Position numbers and translations under genes: made by a program. The notes under the pieces were generated by a model that made no database searches, was not told the DNA's origin, and saw only the letters and a program-made list of their open reading frames with translations. A DNA stretch of 50,897 bases, from assembly GCA_019058425.1 (NCBI GenBank), contig JAHPYZ010000021.1, forward strand, positions 5,793-56,689, in the 5' to 3' direction. Positions 37,201-45,519 of this stretch are shown here, one piece after another. Origin of the DNA: Promethearchaeota archaeon (GTDB lineage Archaea; Asgardarchaeota; Lokiarchaeia; Sigyniarchaeales; SOKP01). Positions within the stretch are counted from its first letter, which is position 1; every line of letters starts with the position of its first letter.

Positions 37201-38184
37201 ATGAAAATTTTAGTAACTGGTGGATGTGGATTTGTCGGATGCTCAATAATACCTCTATTTTTAGAAAATGGATATCAAGTTAAAATTTTAGACTTGCAAT
37301 TATTTGGAGAAGAACCTATAGATTCTTTTAAGGATGATGTGGAAATTATAAAAGAAGATATAAGAAATTTCAATCCATCAATTTTAGATGATATTGACAT
37401 TGTTATCCATTTAGCTGCACTTTCGCAACCAGATGAACTCAAACGAATACCACAAAATCTCTTTTATGAAATAAACCTTAATGGCTGTACCAGAGTAGCG
37501 GAGTATTGCAAGAAGACTGGTGTTGAAAGATTCATATTTGCATCTACATGTAGCGTATATGGTTATCAGAAAGAGGTAATATATGAAACTACAGAGCCGA
37601 AGCCATTAGAGGCTTACGGCGATTCTAAATTAAAAGCTGAGAAAGAACTTTTGAAACTAAGTGATAAAGATTTTTGTGTAACTATAATGAGACCCGCTAC
37701 TATGTATGGGCTTTCTCCAAAAATGCGTTTTGATTTAGTTGTAAACGGCATGACGTATGCATTATATAGCACAAAAGAAGTCAATGTTATGAAACCTGGA
37801 ACACAATGGAGACCAAATATTCATGTTAGAGATGTGGGTCAAGCAGTTACAAAGATAATGGAAGCTGATAAGGAACTTGTTGAAAATGAGATTTTCAATA
37901 TAGGTTCTAATGACCAGAATTATCAAATTCAAACTCTTGCAGAGGAGTTGGCGACTACCATATTAGGTGAGTACAATCCAAAATGGTATGGACAACCAGA
38001 TAAAAGATCTTATAAAGTTAATTTTGATAAATTGAGAGATACACTAGGTTTCAAACCAAATTACACAGTAACCGATGCAGCAACAGAAATTACTAGGTCG
38101 CTTGAGAGTGGGCAAATCGAAAAAACCGATAAAACAATCAATCTAAATTGGTATAAACATTTGGTAGAAACAAATCAAATCTAA
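37201..38184 (+). CDS. NAD-dependent sugar-nucleotide epimerase/dehydratase
   Basis: A 327-aa extended SDR. It shows GGCGFVGCSI at residues 7-16, HLAALSQPDE, FASTCSVYGY, the YxxxK pair Y139/K143 in YGDSKLKAE, RPATMYGLSPKMR and HVRDVGQAV. It is not RmlB, which has different active-site DE residues before the Tyr. The DSK form and the PATMYGLSPKMRFDLVVN stretch occur in SDRs that act on 4-keto or 6-deoxy sugars, so it may finish the product of the RmlC-like enzyme before it. Precise reaction not determined. Confidence 0.85.
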   Translation: MKILVTGGCGFVGCSIIPLFLENGYQVKILDLQLFGEEPIDSFKDDVEIIKEDIRNFNPSILDDIDIVIHLAALSQPDELKRIPQNLFYEINLNGCTRVAEYCKKTGVERFIFASTCSVYGYQKEVIYETTEPKPLEAYGDSKLKAEKELLKLSDKDFCVTIMRPATMYGLSPKMRFDLVVNGMTYALYSTKEVNVMKPGTQWRPNIHVRDVGQAVTKIMEADKELVENEIFNIGSNDQNYQIQTLAEELATTILGEYNPKWYGQPDKRSYKVNFDKLRDTLGFKPNYTVTDAATEITRSLESGQIEKTDKTINLNWYKHLVETNQI

Positions 38185-38196
38185 TTTTTCTTTTTT
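38185..38196 (+). terminator. T-rich terminator after the SDR gene
   Basis: TTTTTCTTTTTT begins at the stop codon's 3' side on the plus strand and is followed by the converging rmlA gene 20 nt later. Archaeal-type U-rich termination is likely here; no hairpin is seen. Confidence 0.45.
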
Positions 38197-38216
38197 GGTC
38201 CTACTTTTAAAACCTT

Positions 38217-38957
38217 TTATTCTTGTTCGATATTCTTTTCCATAAAAGTGCCACATCGAAGTAAAGTTCTAAAAGTACCTGCATCAGACCAAAAACCTTC
38301 CACAATTTGAGCTTTAGTTATTCCCATTTTAATATAATAATTATTAACATCAGTGATCTCCAGCTCTCCTCGGTCTGAATATCCAATATTATTTATTACT
38401 TCTTCGATTATTTCAAATATTCTCTCATCATAGAAATAAAGCCCGGTTACACATAAATCAGTTTTAGGAACCTGGGGTTTTTCTTCAATATTAATAATTT
38501 CTCCCCTTTCATTTAGTTCTGCTACACCGAATCTCTCAGGATCAGGAACTTCTTTTAGAAATAAAAAACAACCATATTCTTTAGATTTTTCAAATTCTCT
38601 TACAGCATTAGAAAAAGAATTCTCAAATATATTATCACCTAATATAACAGCAATTTTATGACCTTTAACGATTTTTTTAGTTATATATAAAGCTTCGGCA
38701 ATACCACCAGCGCCTTGTTGATATACATAACTAAAATGAGCATTAAAATTCGAACCATCGCCTAGTAACCTAATAAAATCACCAACACTTTCACCACCTA
38801 AAACAATTGTTATTTCTGTTATTCCAGAATGGGTTATTGTTTTAATGACTTTATAAATCATTGGCTCATCATAAACTGGTAGAAGATGTTTATTTGTAAC
38901 TTTTGTAAGGGGAGCTAATCTTGTACCGAAGCCTCCTGCTAAAATAACACCTTTAAT
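38217..38957 (-). CDS. rmlA: Glucose-1-phosphate thymidylyltransferase, apparent ATT start
   Basis: A nucleotidyltransferase making dTDP-glucose (or a similar NDP-sugar) from the sugar 1-phosphate. The N-terminus reads (I/M)KGVILAGGFGTRLAPLT, then NKHLLPVYDEPMIY, ILGDNIF, VEEKP-like NIEEKPQVPKT, GLYFYDE, ELEITDVNNYY and GFWSDAGTF. The Met of all RmlA proteins falls exactly on an ATT at 38957; an in-frame TGA lies three codons upstream and no ATG occurs before 38861, which would remove the G-G-x-G-T-R-L active site. With ATT the protein is 246 aa, a short-form RmlA. Confidence 0.87.
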   Translation of the reverse strand: MKGVILAGGFGTRLAPLTKVTNKHLLPVYDEPMIYKVIKTITHSGITEITIVLGGESVGDFIRLLGDGSNFNAHFSYVYQQGAGGIAEALYITKKIVKGHKIAVILGDNIFENSFSNAVREFEKSKEYGCFLFLKEVPDPERFGVAELNERGEIINIEEKPQVPKTDLCVTGLYFYDERIFEIIEEVINNIGYSDRGELEITDVNNYYIKMGITKAQIVEGFWSDAGTFRTLLRCGTFMEKNIEQE

Positions 38958-38962
38958 AAAGA

Positions 38963-38967
38963 ATCAC
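38963..38967 (-). promoter_or_regulatory. Shine-Dalgarno supporting an ATT start of rmlA
   Basis: On the minus strand GTGAT, part of the AGGAGGTGATCC consensus, lies 5 nt before the ATT at 38957. The site and spacing resemble those before the ATT start at 8464. Confidence 0.4.
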
Positions 38968-39066
38968 TTTTCTATCTCAATTTCTTATTAAAACGCAGAA
39001 TTGTCTAACTTTTAATAATATTGTTTTTTATAATAAAATTTAAAGACTTTATAAATATCAGAAAAA

Positions 39067-39984
39067 TCAATCAATTAGTTTTAAAAATAAATCTTCAAGG
39101 GATAAAGTAGGTTCACTCATTCTTAATACTTTATAATTTGCTAAAATTGGAAATAAATCAGTATAATTTTCTCTTTGTTTTAATGTAATTACTAAACCGT
39201 CATTACTTACAATAACTTCTTTTATGAAATCTTTTTGATTCAAATTTTTGACCAATTCAGATTTTTTTTCCTTTAATTCGATGCTAATTTTAATATGCAT
39301 TTCCGTAAGTGTTTTTACTTCTCTTTTCGTCCCGATTTTTAATATTTTACCCAAATTAATAAAGGCAACACGATCACATAGCTTTTCAACTATGCTCATA
39401 TCATGACTCGTTAAAAATATCGTTTTCTCTAAATTTTTTATTTTTTCAATTATGAAGTTCTTTGATTTTACATCCAAACCTAATGTTGGTTCATCTAAAA
39501 ATAAAATATCACGTTCCAATAATAAGGTTCTGCATAATGCTAATTTCATTTTCATTCCACTAGAGAAATATTCAACATATTGATCAAGCCAGTTGGTTAA
39601 TCCGAATTCTTTAGCTATGTCTTGAATTTTTTCTTTGTAATTTGGAATTTTATAAATTTTACAAAAAAACTTTAAATTATCATAGCCAGTAATTCGATAA
39701 TATAGCATTTCACTAGCAAACATGAGTCCAATTAAGGGTTTTACTTTTTTTGGGTGTGATACAATATTATATCCATTAATAGTTGCATAACCACTTGTGG
39801 GTTGTTTTATTGCTGTAAGTATTTCTATTAATGTTGTTTTTCCAGCACCATTTGGCCCGAGTAATCCAAAAATTTCACCTTTATTCACAGAAAGATTTAC
39901 TTTATCTAAAGCTGTGATTGATTTTAAATGACCTTTTAATTTATAGATTTTTGATATATCAACTGTTTTTATTACTTTATTCAT
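39067..39984 (-). CDS. ABC transporter ATP-binding protein (ABC-2 exporter type)
   Basis: A 305-aa ATPase. It has Walker A GPNGAGKTT (43-51), the signature SSGMKMK (141-147, the ABC-2/DrrA-type variant of LSGGQ), Walker B ILFLDEPTLGLD and the switch His in LTSHDMS. The usual Q-loop Gln is not evident (IGLMFASEM). A C-terminal extension of about 90 residues follows the ATPase core, as in drug and polysaccharide exporters. It is preceded by its permease gene 5 nt upstream and is clearly co-transcribed with it. The exported molecule is unknown; a lipid or glycan precursor fits the setting. Confidence 0.92.
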   Translation of the reverse strand: MNKVIKTVDISKIYKLKGHLKSITALDKVNLSVNKGEIFGLLGPNGAGKTTLIEILTAIKQPTSGYATINGYNIVSHPKKVKPLIGLMFASEMLYYRITGYDNLKFFCKIYKIPNYKEKIQDIAKEFGLTNWLDQYVEYFSSGMKMKLALCRTLLLERDILFLDEPTLGLDVKSKNFIIEKIKNLEKTIFLTSHDMSIVEKLCDRVAFINLGKILKIGTKREVKTLTEMHIKISIELKEKKSELVKNLNQKDFIKEVIVSNDGLVITLKQRENYTDLFPILANYKVLRMSEPTLSLEDLFLKLID

Positions 39985-39989
39985 AGTAA

Positions 39990-40826
39990 TTAATATCCCG
40001 TTATTCCGTATTTTTTGTAAACTTGATTAAAAAGAAAAACACCAATAGAAGGTAAAATTATTGATGTGCTTATTAAAATAATAAAATGGAAAGGATAGGT
40101 ACTAATTGTAAATAAAATATCATCCTGAATCCAAGTAATTCGCAAAAAATCAAAAATATAATAAAGAGGATTTAAGTTAATTATTTTTTGAATAAACCCC
40201 GGAAAGATTTCAAAAGGGTATGTAATGCAACTAAACCACATGACAAACATCAATAAAAATGATAAGACATTCCATATATTTTCATTTGAAATAGCAAAAA
40301 TACCAAGAATTAATCCAATTCCACTAAAAATTAAAGCTATTAAAAAAAATATAGCAATAATAAGAATTATAGTCCCTATTGAAATCGGTTGCCATATTAG
40401 ACCTAAAATAAAAAATATAATAAAAGGAAAGGAAATTATAGTTAAATGTGAAAGGAATATCCCTAATAAGAGGTTTGATCTGTTAAAAGGTCCAATTATT
40501 AAAGCAGGTAGAGTTTTCCAATATTTTTCATTACGAAATTGACTAGGGTAGGCATTAGTTATTCCAGATATTAACATTATATTATATGCTATAAATTGAT
40601 ATAAAATAAAGTTCTGAGAACTCCAGAGTCCAATATTACCCAATCCTATATTTACACGATATTCAAAAATATTCTGCATTATAATAAGAGGCATTATAAT
40701 TGAGATTAGGTATGTTATATATGATATAAATAAACCTAATTTATATCTCAATGATAATTTAATATTTTTCTCAGTTAAGGCTAAAATCTGAGAAAAGCTT
40801 TCTTTAAACTCTTTTAAATTTTTCAT
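39990..40826 (-). CDS. ABC-2 type transporter permease
   Basis: A 278-aa membrane protein with six predicted helices and the ABC-2 family features: an N-terminal amphipathic Lys-rich stretch before helix 1, SSQNFILYQFIAYNIMLISG, a central FIIFFILGLIW hairpin, and the late CITYPFEIFPGFIQKIINLNPLYYI segment, which is the conserved ABC-2 loop ahead of the last helices. It would form a dimer with the ATPase encoded just downstream. It follows the methyltransferase gene by 21 nt, so methyl transfer and export may be coupled. Confidence 0.9.
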   Translation of the reverse strand: MKNLKEFKESFSQILALTEKNIKLSLRYKLGLFISYITYLISIIMPLIIMQNIFEYRVNIGLGNIGLWSSQNFILYQFIAYNIMLISGITNAYPSQFRNEKYWKTLPALIIGPFNRSNLLLGIFLSHLTIISFPFIIFFILGLIWQPISIGTIILIIAIFFLIALIFSGIGLILGIFAISNENIWNVLSFLLMFVMWFSCITYPFEIFPGFIQKIINLNPLYYIFDFLRITWIQDDILFTISTYPFHFIILISTSIILPSIGVFLFNQVYKKYGITGY

Positions 40827-40847
40827 CTGTTTAGTTCAATTTTTTTT

Positions 40848-41768
40848 TTATTTATTAGTTTTATTACTAATAGAAATGGATTGATCTGATGTTTTAATTG
40901 TTCTACCAACACATAATACACTAGCACATGCAATCCAAGGGGAAATGTTATCTAAAAGGCGTGAGAGCACCTTTCCTATAAAATTCATCTTAAAATTAAT
41001 ACTCTTTCTAGCTTTTAAAAAAGGAAAATCTACACCTAAACCAATAGCATGGTTTTTTGAACCATGAAAGTCATGTGGAAGTGTTTCTACAACTTCGAAC
41101 TTTGATTGTTTTAAAAATGATTGTAATTCATTTATTGTGAATCTGTATTCGACAAAATGAAAATATTTTATTGGTTTTATTTTTTTATTGGATTTTTTGC
41201 TTTTAAATTGAGATGTTTCTCTTTGATTTTCCAAAACATTCTTTATTCTATTAAAAAGATAATATAATCTATTAACAATGTTAAGAACAGGTTGAATTAT
41301 TATTTTTCTAATAATATTTACAGTTGGAGTCGATAAAAAAATTAAACCGTTAGGTTTTAAAACCCTGTGTGCCTCTTGTAAAGCTAATAACGGACCATCT
41401 TCAAAATGCTCAACTACTCCCATAGATATATAAGCATCAAAATAGTTATCTGGATATCTCAGATTTAAAACATCTCCTGTTTCAACTTGGAGAGATTGAT
41501 TGAAACTTTTCAATATTTCAATTGCTAAATCACTATTATCGACACCAATGATACTATAGCCCCGTGTGTTTAAAAAGATAACCCATTTTCCAAAACCGCA
41601 TCCAGCATCAATTATTTTATTACTCTTATCAAGATATTTAAGAAACATCAATCTGGGGGCAGTTTCCATTTCAATTGCTTCTAATTCTTGCTTTACAGTT
41701 CTAGTAGACCACATATTATCCCATAAAGTACATTTGGGATTGTTATCAATAAGATATAATGTTCTCAT
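40848..41768 (-). CDS. Class I SAM-dependent methyltransferase
   Basis: A 306-aa methyltransferase. Motif I is IDAGCGFGKW at 53-62, then GVDNSDLAIEI, VETGDVLNLRYPDNYFDAYISMGVVEHFEDGPLLALQEAHRVLKPNG is the Methyltransf_11 core (quoted in part for recognition) and FLSTP motif III. A basic insert of about 70 residues after motif III and a C-terminal Cys/Trp-rich segment are unusual and may hold the acceptor. It leads the ABC exporter genes on the same strand. The acceptor may be a glycan or a lipid-linked intermediate. Confidence 0.87.
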   Translation of the reverse strand: MRTLYLIDNNPKCTLWDNMWSTRTVKQELEAIEMETAPRLMFLKYLDKSNKIIDAGCGFGKWVIFLNTRGYSIIGVDNSDLAIEILKSFNQSLQVETGDVLNLRYPDNYFDAYISMGVVEHFEDGPLLALQEAHRVLKPNGLIFLSTPTVNIIRKIIIQPVLNIVNRLYYLFNRIKNVLENQRETSQFKSKKSNKKIKPIKYFHFVEYRFTINELQSFLKQSKFEVVETLPHDFHGSKNHAIGLGVDFPFLKARKSINFKMNFIGKVLSRLLDNISPWIACASVLCVGRTIKTSDQSISISNKTNK

Positions 41769-41809
41769 TATAATTCAACGCCATTTTTTTAAAATACTCT
41801 GTTAGAATT

Positions 41810-43363
41810 TTATATTTTTAGATCATTAATTGCTTTTCTTATCACAGACTTTTCCTTTATCGTCATAATTTCAGTTAAATTTTTAAGATTTTTGATTTTT
41901 TTCAATTGCCCCGTTAAATAATGTTTCATATGATGATATTCTTCTAGATCATCTGAAATTATATTAACTTGCTCGTGAGGATCATTAATCAGATCATAAA
42001 ATTCTTCAATATTTTGTTCGAATTTAACGTATTTATAAGATTCAGATCGTAGAAAACATATATCACTAAAAATCTTTTGAATTAGATCAGCTTTTACAAA
42101 CCTTTTATACACTTCTATTAGAGTTTTTATTTCCTTTTCCAATTTTAAATTTTCTCCATATATATATTTTGGAGTTGTATTACTTTCAATTTGATTTATT
42201 AATGATTTTTGAAGGTTTAAATATTTGTTTTTATCATCAGGAATTCCTACTAAGTGAAGTATAGTATGAAATACATCCTTTAACTCAACTTGATCTTCTA
42301 TGATTCTTTTATAAAATTTAGGGTGATATATAATAAGTGGAACTTTGATTTGTGAATCTAATACGCTTTGATAAATCCCATGTCCATATAAATAATGATC
42401 AATTTGAGAACCTAGAAGTTCTCCATGATCTGATGTTATTATAACATATGAATTTTCTAATAATCCTAAATTCTGTAATACTGAAAATAATTTTTCTACA
42501 ATCATATCACTGTAATAAACACTTGAATCATATAATTTCTTAAGAGTTTTAATCTGTTTTTCAGTTAAACTTTTTGATCTTAAATTAATTTTATTGAAGT
42601 AAAAGCTAGGATTTAAGAGTAAATTTTTTAAAATCTTAAAATCTTTAGGTGTAATGTTAACATAATTTAATGCTTCTTTTTGAGGGATATATGGACAATG
42701 GGTGGCCATTATATTCAAAAAAAGGTAAAGTGGTCTCCCATTTAAATAACTTGGCAGGATCTGATTGAATTTTTCTATTAAGTTAATAGTATTTTTATAG
42801 TCGCGCAATAAAGTTTTCCAAAATATATTTTGCAACATTCTTTTATTTAGCTCTTCAATTACTTGTTTAAATTTTTTCCAATAATCTAGATATCTCTTCA
42901 CTCTTATTCTTTTTTTTATAAATCTATCAAGTAAATTCAAAATAAAATTAATAGATTCAAAAACTTCGGTATTGCCAATGTTATGAAAGGACAAGCCATT
43001 ATTTTTGAAAATTTTATGAAAACCTTTAGTTACCCGAAAATAACTACTAACCCATGGATTCTCAGTATAACAAAGGGTTATGTATCCTAAATCTTTAAGG
43101 ATTTCTGTTAATATCGGGACTTTATCACTTAATCTATCAAGATATTTCCCTGTTAATTTAATTTGAGTAGGATATAATCCTGTAAACATAGATAGATGAG
43201 ATGGCAATGTCCATGTGCAATTTGCGAAACAATTTTTGAAATATATTGAATTATTTAGCAATTTTTTGATAAAAGGAGTTAAAAGCTTTCCGTCATGAAT
43301 TGCGTTTATTCTGTCTGCTCTAAAAGCATCCAATACAACAAAAATGATGTTTAGTGCGGTCAG
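41810..43363 (-). CDS. Sulfatase-fold hydrolase/transferase lacking the formylglycine site, apparent CTG start
   Basis: An alkaline-phosphatase-superfamily protein of the sulfatase branch, 517 aa if started at CTG 43363. It has the metal Asp in NIIFVVLDAFRADRI, the nucleophile segment WTLPSHLSMFTGLYP, and SDHGELLGSQ followed by YGHGIYQS. In true sulfatases the segment is C/S-x-P-S-R; here it is T-L-P-S-H, so formylglycine cannot form and Thr52 is the likely nucleophile, as in phosphoethanolamine- or glycerol-phosphate-transferase relatives. Starting at TTG 43333 would cut off the first strand. No signal peptide is seen, so its side of the membrane is uncertain. Confidence 0.8.
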   Translation of the reverse strand: MTALNIIFVVLDAFRADRINAIHDGKLLTPFIKKLLNNSIYFKNCFANCTWTLPSHLSMFTGLYPTQIKLTGKYLDRLSDKVPILTEILKDLGYITLCYTENPWVSSYFRVTKGFHKIFKNNGLSFHNIGNTEVFESINFILNLLDRFIKKRIRVKRYLDYWKKFKQVIEELNKRMLQNIFWKTLLRDYKNTINLIEKFNQILPSYLNGRPLYLFLNIMATHCPYIPQKEALNYVNITPKDFKILKNLLLNPSFYFNKINLRSKSLTEKQIKTLKKLYDSSVYYSDMIVEKLFSVLQNLGLLENSYVIITSDHGELLGSQIDHYLYGHGIYQSVLDSQIKVPLIIYHPKFYKRIIEDQVELKDVFHTILHLVGIPDDKNKYLNLQKSLINQIESNTTPKYIYGENLKLEKEIKTLIEVYKRFVKADLIQKIFSDICFLRSESYKYVKFEQNIEEFYDLINDPHEQVNIISDDLEEYHHMKHYLTGQLKKIKNLKNLTEIMTIKEKSVIRKAINDLKI

Positions 43364-43429
43364 TTCAAGAAATCAACTTCTTTTTTCTAAAATTTTCGCT
43401 TTAACTATATTATTATTAATTAAAAAATT

Positions 43430-44248
43430 CTAGGTATTTTTATATATTAAACCAATCCCTGCCCATTTTTTACCTTTTTCACTAATAAATTCTCTATATT
43501 CACAATTTTCTTTAATTTCATTCCAAAACCTATCAACTTCGCACTTTAATTCATTAGGATGTTCTACTATGTCATGAAATGCAATAAGCCCTCCTTTTCT
43601 AACAAAAGGACTAAAATTTTCATAATCTTTTTTTACTCCTTTATAAGTATGATCCCCATCAATAAATAAAACATCTATCTTTTTTCTTTTCAAGATCTTC
43701 TGAACTTTCGTTATAGCAGCAATAGTATGAGAATTTTCTCTAATAAAATGAATTTTTTGATTTTTCGATTTAAAAGCTTTATAAAAAGGAATTTTTGCTG
43801 GAGAATATCCCGCACCTTGGCGAATTATTGGTAAATCAATGGTAATTATAGTGGCATCAGGGTGAGCAAATTTAGATAAAAAAAATAATGTTCCGCCATC
43901 ATAAGTTCCAATTTCTAGTATTAATTTAGGTTTTATTTTAGTAAATATTTTTAGAAATTCAATAATTTCATCCTTTTTCTGATATAATTTAATCGCCACT
44001 AAATATTTTGACTTTTTATATAAAGAGTATGTGAAAGAATCTACTAAATTGTAATAATCATCGAAGTTTTTGCATTGAACAAGATATTTTTTAAATTCTA
44101 TTCCTGCTTTAAAGGATATTAATTTATAGAATAATTGCACTGAATCAACTAGATCGATCAAAACCCTACCAGAAAGTTTTTCTAATAAATTTATTACTCT
44201 TCCTCCTATCATGTCAGCTTGAATTGATGTATAAATCTTTATATTCAT
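43430..44248 (-). CDS. CmcI-like class I methyltransferase, paralogue A
   Basis: A 272-aa protein. After a predicted helical N-terminal 100 residues comes the SAM fold with LEIGTYDGGTLFFLSKF (111-127), TIDLPI, and the characteristic LFIDGDHTYKGVKKDYE (194-210) of the CmcI/Methyltransf_24 group, then GGLIAFHDIVEH. The family includes cephalosporin-type hydroxylase partners and sugar methyltransferases. It is a paralogue of the gene at 46597-47472, and the two frame two GT2 paralogues. Substrate unknown. Confidence 0.87.
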   Translation of the reverse strand: MNIKIYTSIQADMIGGRVINLLEKLSGRVLIDLVDSVQLFYKLISFKAGIEFKKYLVQCKNFDDYYNLVDSFTYSLYKKSKYLVAIKLYQKKDEIIEFLKIFTKIKPKLILEIGTYDGGTLFFLSKFAHPDATIITIDLPIIRQGAGYSPAKIPFYKAFKSKNQKIHFIRENSHTIAAITKVQKILKRKKIDVLFIDGDHTYKGVKKDYENFSPFVRKGGLIAFHDIVEHPNELKCEVDRFWNEIKENCEYREFISEKGKKWAGIGLIYKNT

Positions 44249-44416
44249 TAAAAATAATCATTAGTTTTTAATTTTGTTTTATATGAAGAATAACCAAAAG
44301 GAAGAAAAAAAAATAGATCTCTTATTTCATTTTTATTTGTTAGATTAGAAAAATTTAAGAAAATTGAAATCTTTTTAATTTCAAATATATTTTCGTCATA
44401 ATGTCATGGAATTTTC

Positions 44417-45403
44417 ATGGAAAAATTAGTATCTATAATCATCGTGAATTATAACAATTATAATTACACAATAGATTGTTTAAAATCATTAATCCAACAA
44501 AAATATAAAAACTATGAAGTTCTGCTCGTTGATAATGGTTCTATATATAAAAATTTTTTAATTCTTAAAAGAGAAATTAAGCAATTTAAAAATTTTCTAA
44601 GTATTAATTTAATTAGAAGCGAAAAGAATTTATATTTCGGAGCAGGGAATAATAAAGCTATTAAAATGGCAAATGGAGAATATATTTGCTTATTGAATAA
44701 TGATACTGAAGTATTACCAGATTTTATTGAAAAAATGGTAAATTTCTTAGAAAATAATCCTCAAGCAGGTATGATATCACCTAAAATCAAATTATTTCAA
44801 GATAAGAAATATATATGGACAACTGGTGGGCAAGTAAATTTCCGAACTTCTGCTGTTGTTATTAATAGAGGGTATCTAGAAAAGGATCAAGAAAATAAAA
44901 AATATAGCAAAATTGAACCAATTGATTTTGCCCCTGGAACAGCATTATTTGTAAGAAAAGAATATTTAGAAAAAATTGGCTTAATTGATGAAATTTATTT
45001 TATGTATTGGGAAGATCCAGATTGGAATTTTAGAGCAAAGAGATTAGGTTATGAAAGTTATTATGTTCCAACAACAATTGTATATCATAAAATTCCAATT
45101 AATAGGAGTAAAAATGACAAAAGGCAGATATTTAATGATTATTTCTTTAAACGGAATAAACAAGTATTTGTATGGAAGTTTGCGACAATAAAAGAGTTAA
45201 TTATCTTTTATATCAAGTTTTATAGTGAGATTTTCTTTGAATTTATTAGAAAATTAAAGAAAAAAGATTTTAAAGTTTTAGCAATTAATATAAATTCACT
45301 GTGGCAAGGTTTTAGGATTGGTTTAAGGAGAAGAACTCATCGTCCTTGTAAAAAAGATCTGATTAAGAATTTCTATTATATTAAAAAGCTTCATGGTTTC
45401 TAA
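44417..45403 (+). CDS. GT2 rhamnosyltransferase-like glycosyltransferase, copy A
   Basis: A 328-aa GT-A enzyme of the WcaA/rhamnosyltransferase type: VSIIIVNYNNY, VLLVDNGS, CLLNNDTEVLPDF as the metal/nucleotide site, DFAPGTALFVRKEYLEKIGLIDE and the ED-motif in YWEDPDWNFRAKRLGY. A short hydrophobic helix lies near residue 265, followed by a basic tail GFRIGLRRRTHR. It aligns end to end with the next gene. A dTDP-deoxyhexose from the Rml genes is a plausible donor, inferred from the family. Confidence 0.9.
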   Translation: MEKLVSIIIVNYNNYNYTIDCLKSLIQQKYKNYEVLLVDNGSIYKNFLILKREIKQFKNFLSINLIRSEKNLYFGAGNNKAIKMANGEYICLLNNDTEVLPDFIEKMVNFLENNPQAGMISPKIKLFQDKKYIWTTGGQVNFRTSAVVINRGYLEKDQENKKYSKIEPIDFAPGTALFVRKEYLEKIGLIDEIYFMYWEDPDWNFRAKRLGYESYYVPTTIVYHKIPINRSKNDKRQIFNDYFFKRNKQVFVWKFATIKELIIFYIKFYSEIFFEFIRKLKKKDFKVLAININSLWQGFRIGLRRRTHRPCKKDLIKNFYYIKKLHGF

Positions 45404-45519
45404 TTTATCGAATTCTATTTTTCCTTAAAAAAACAATAATTTTAATTATCATTAAAATTTAAGAAAGTGAAATATATTTCAAATATTATACTTCTATAGA
45501 TAGCCTAAGGTTATTATTA

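Noticed and set aside
37201-38184. Assignment as RmlB (dTDP-glucose 4,6-dehydratase)
   Set aside because: The active-site Asp-Glu pair and the length of RmlB are not seen; general SDR is safer.
41566-41805. 79-codon plus-strand frame
   Set aside because: Lies antisense over the 5' part of a well-supported methyltransferase; same for frames at 3008-3202, 8751-9071, 10638-10829, 11423-11644, 21679-21921, 26151-26396, 26958-27155, 29764-29955, 40225-40542 and 50059-50268, all shadows of real genes.
41810-43363. Annotation as an active sulfatase
   Set aside because: The formylglycine Cys/Ser and the following Arg are both missing.
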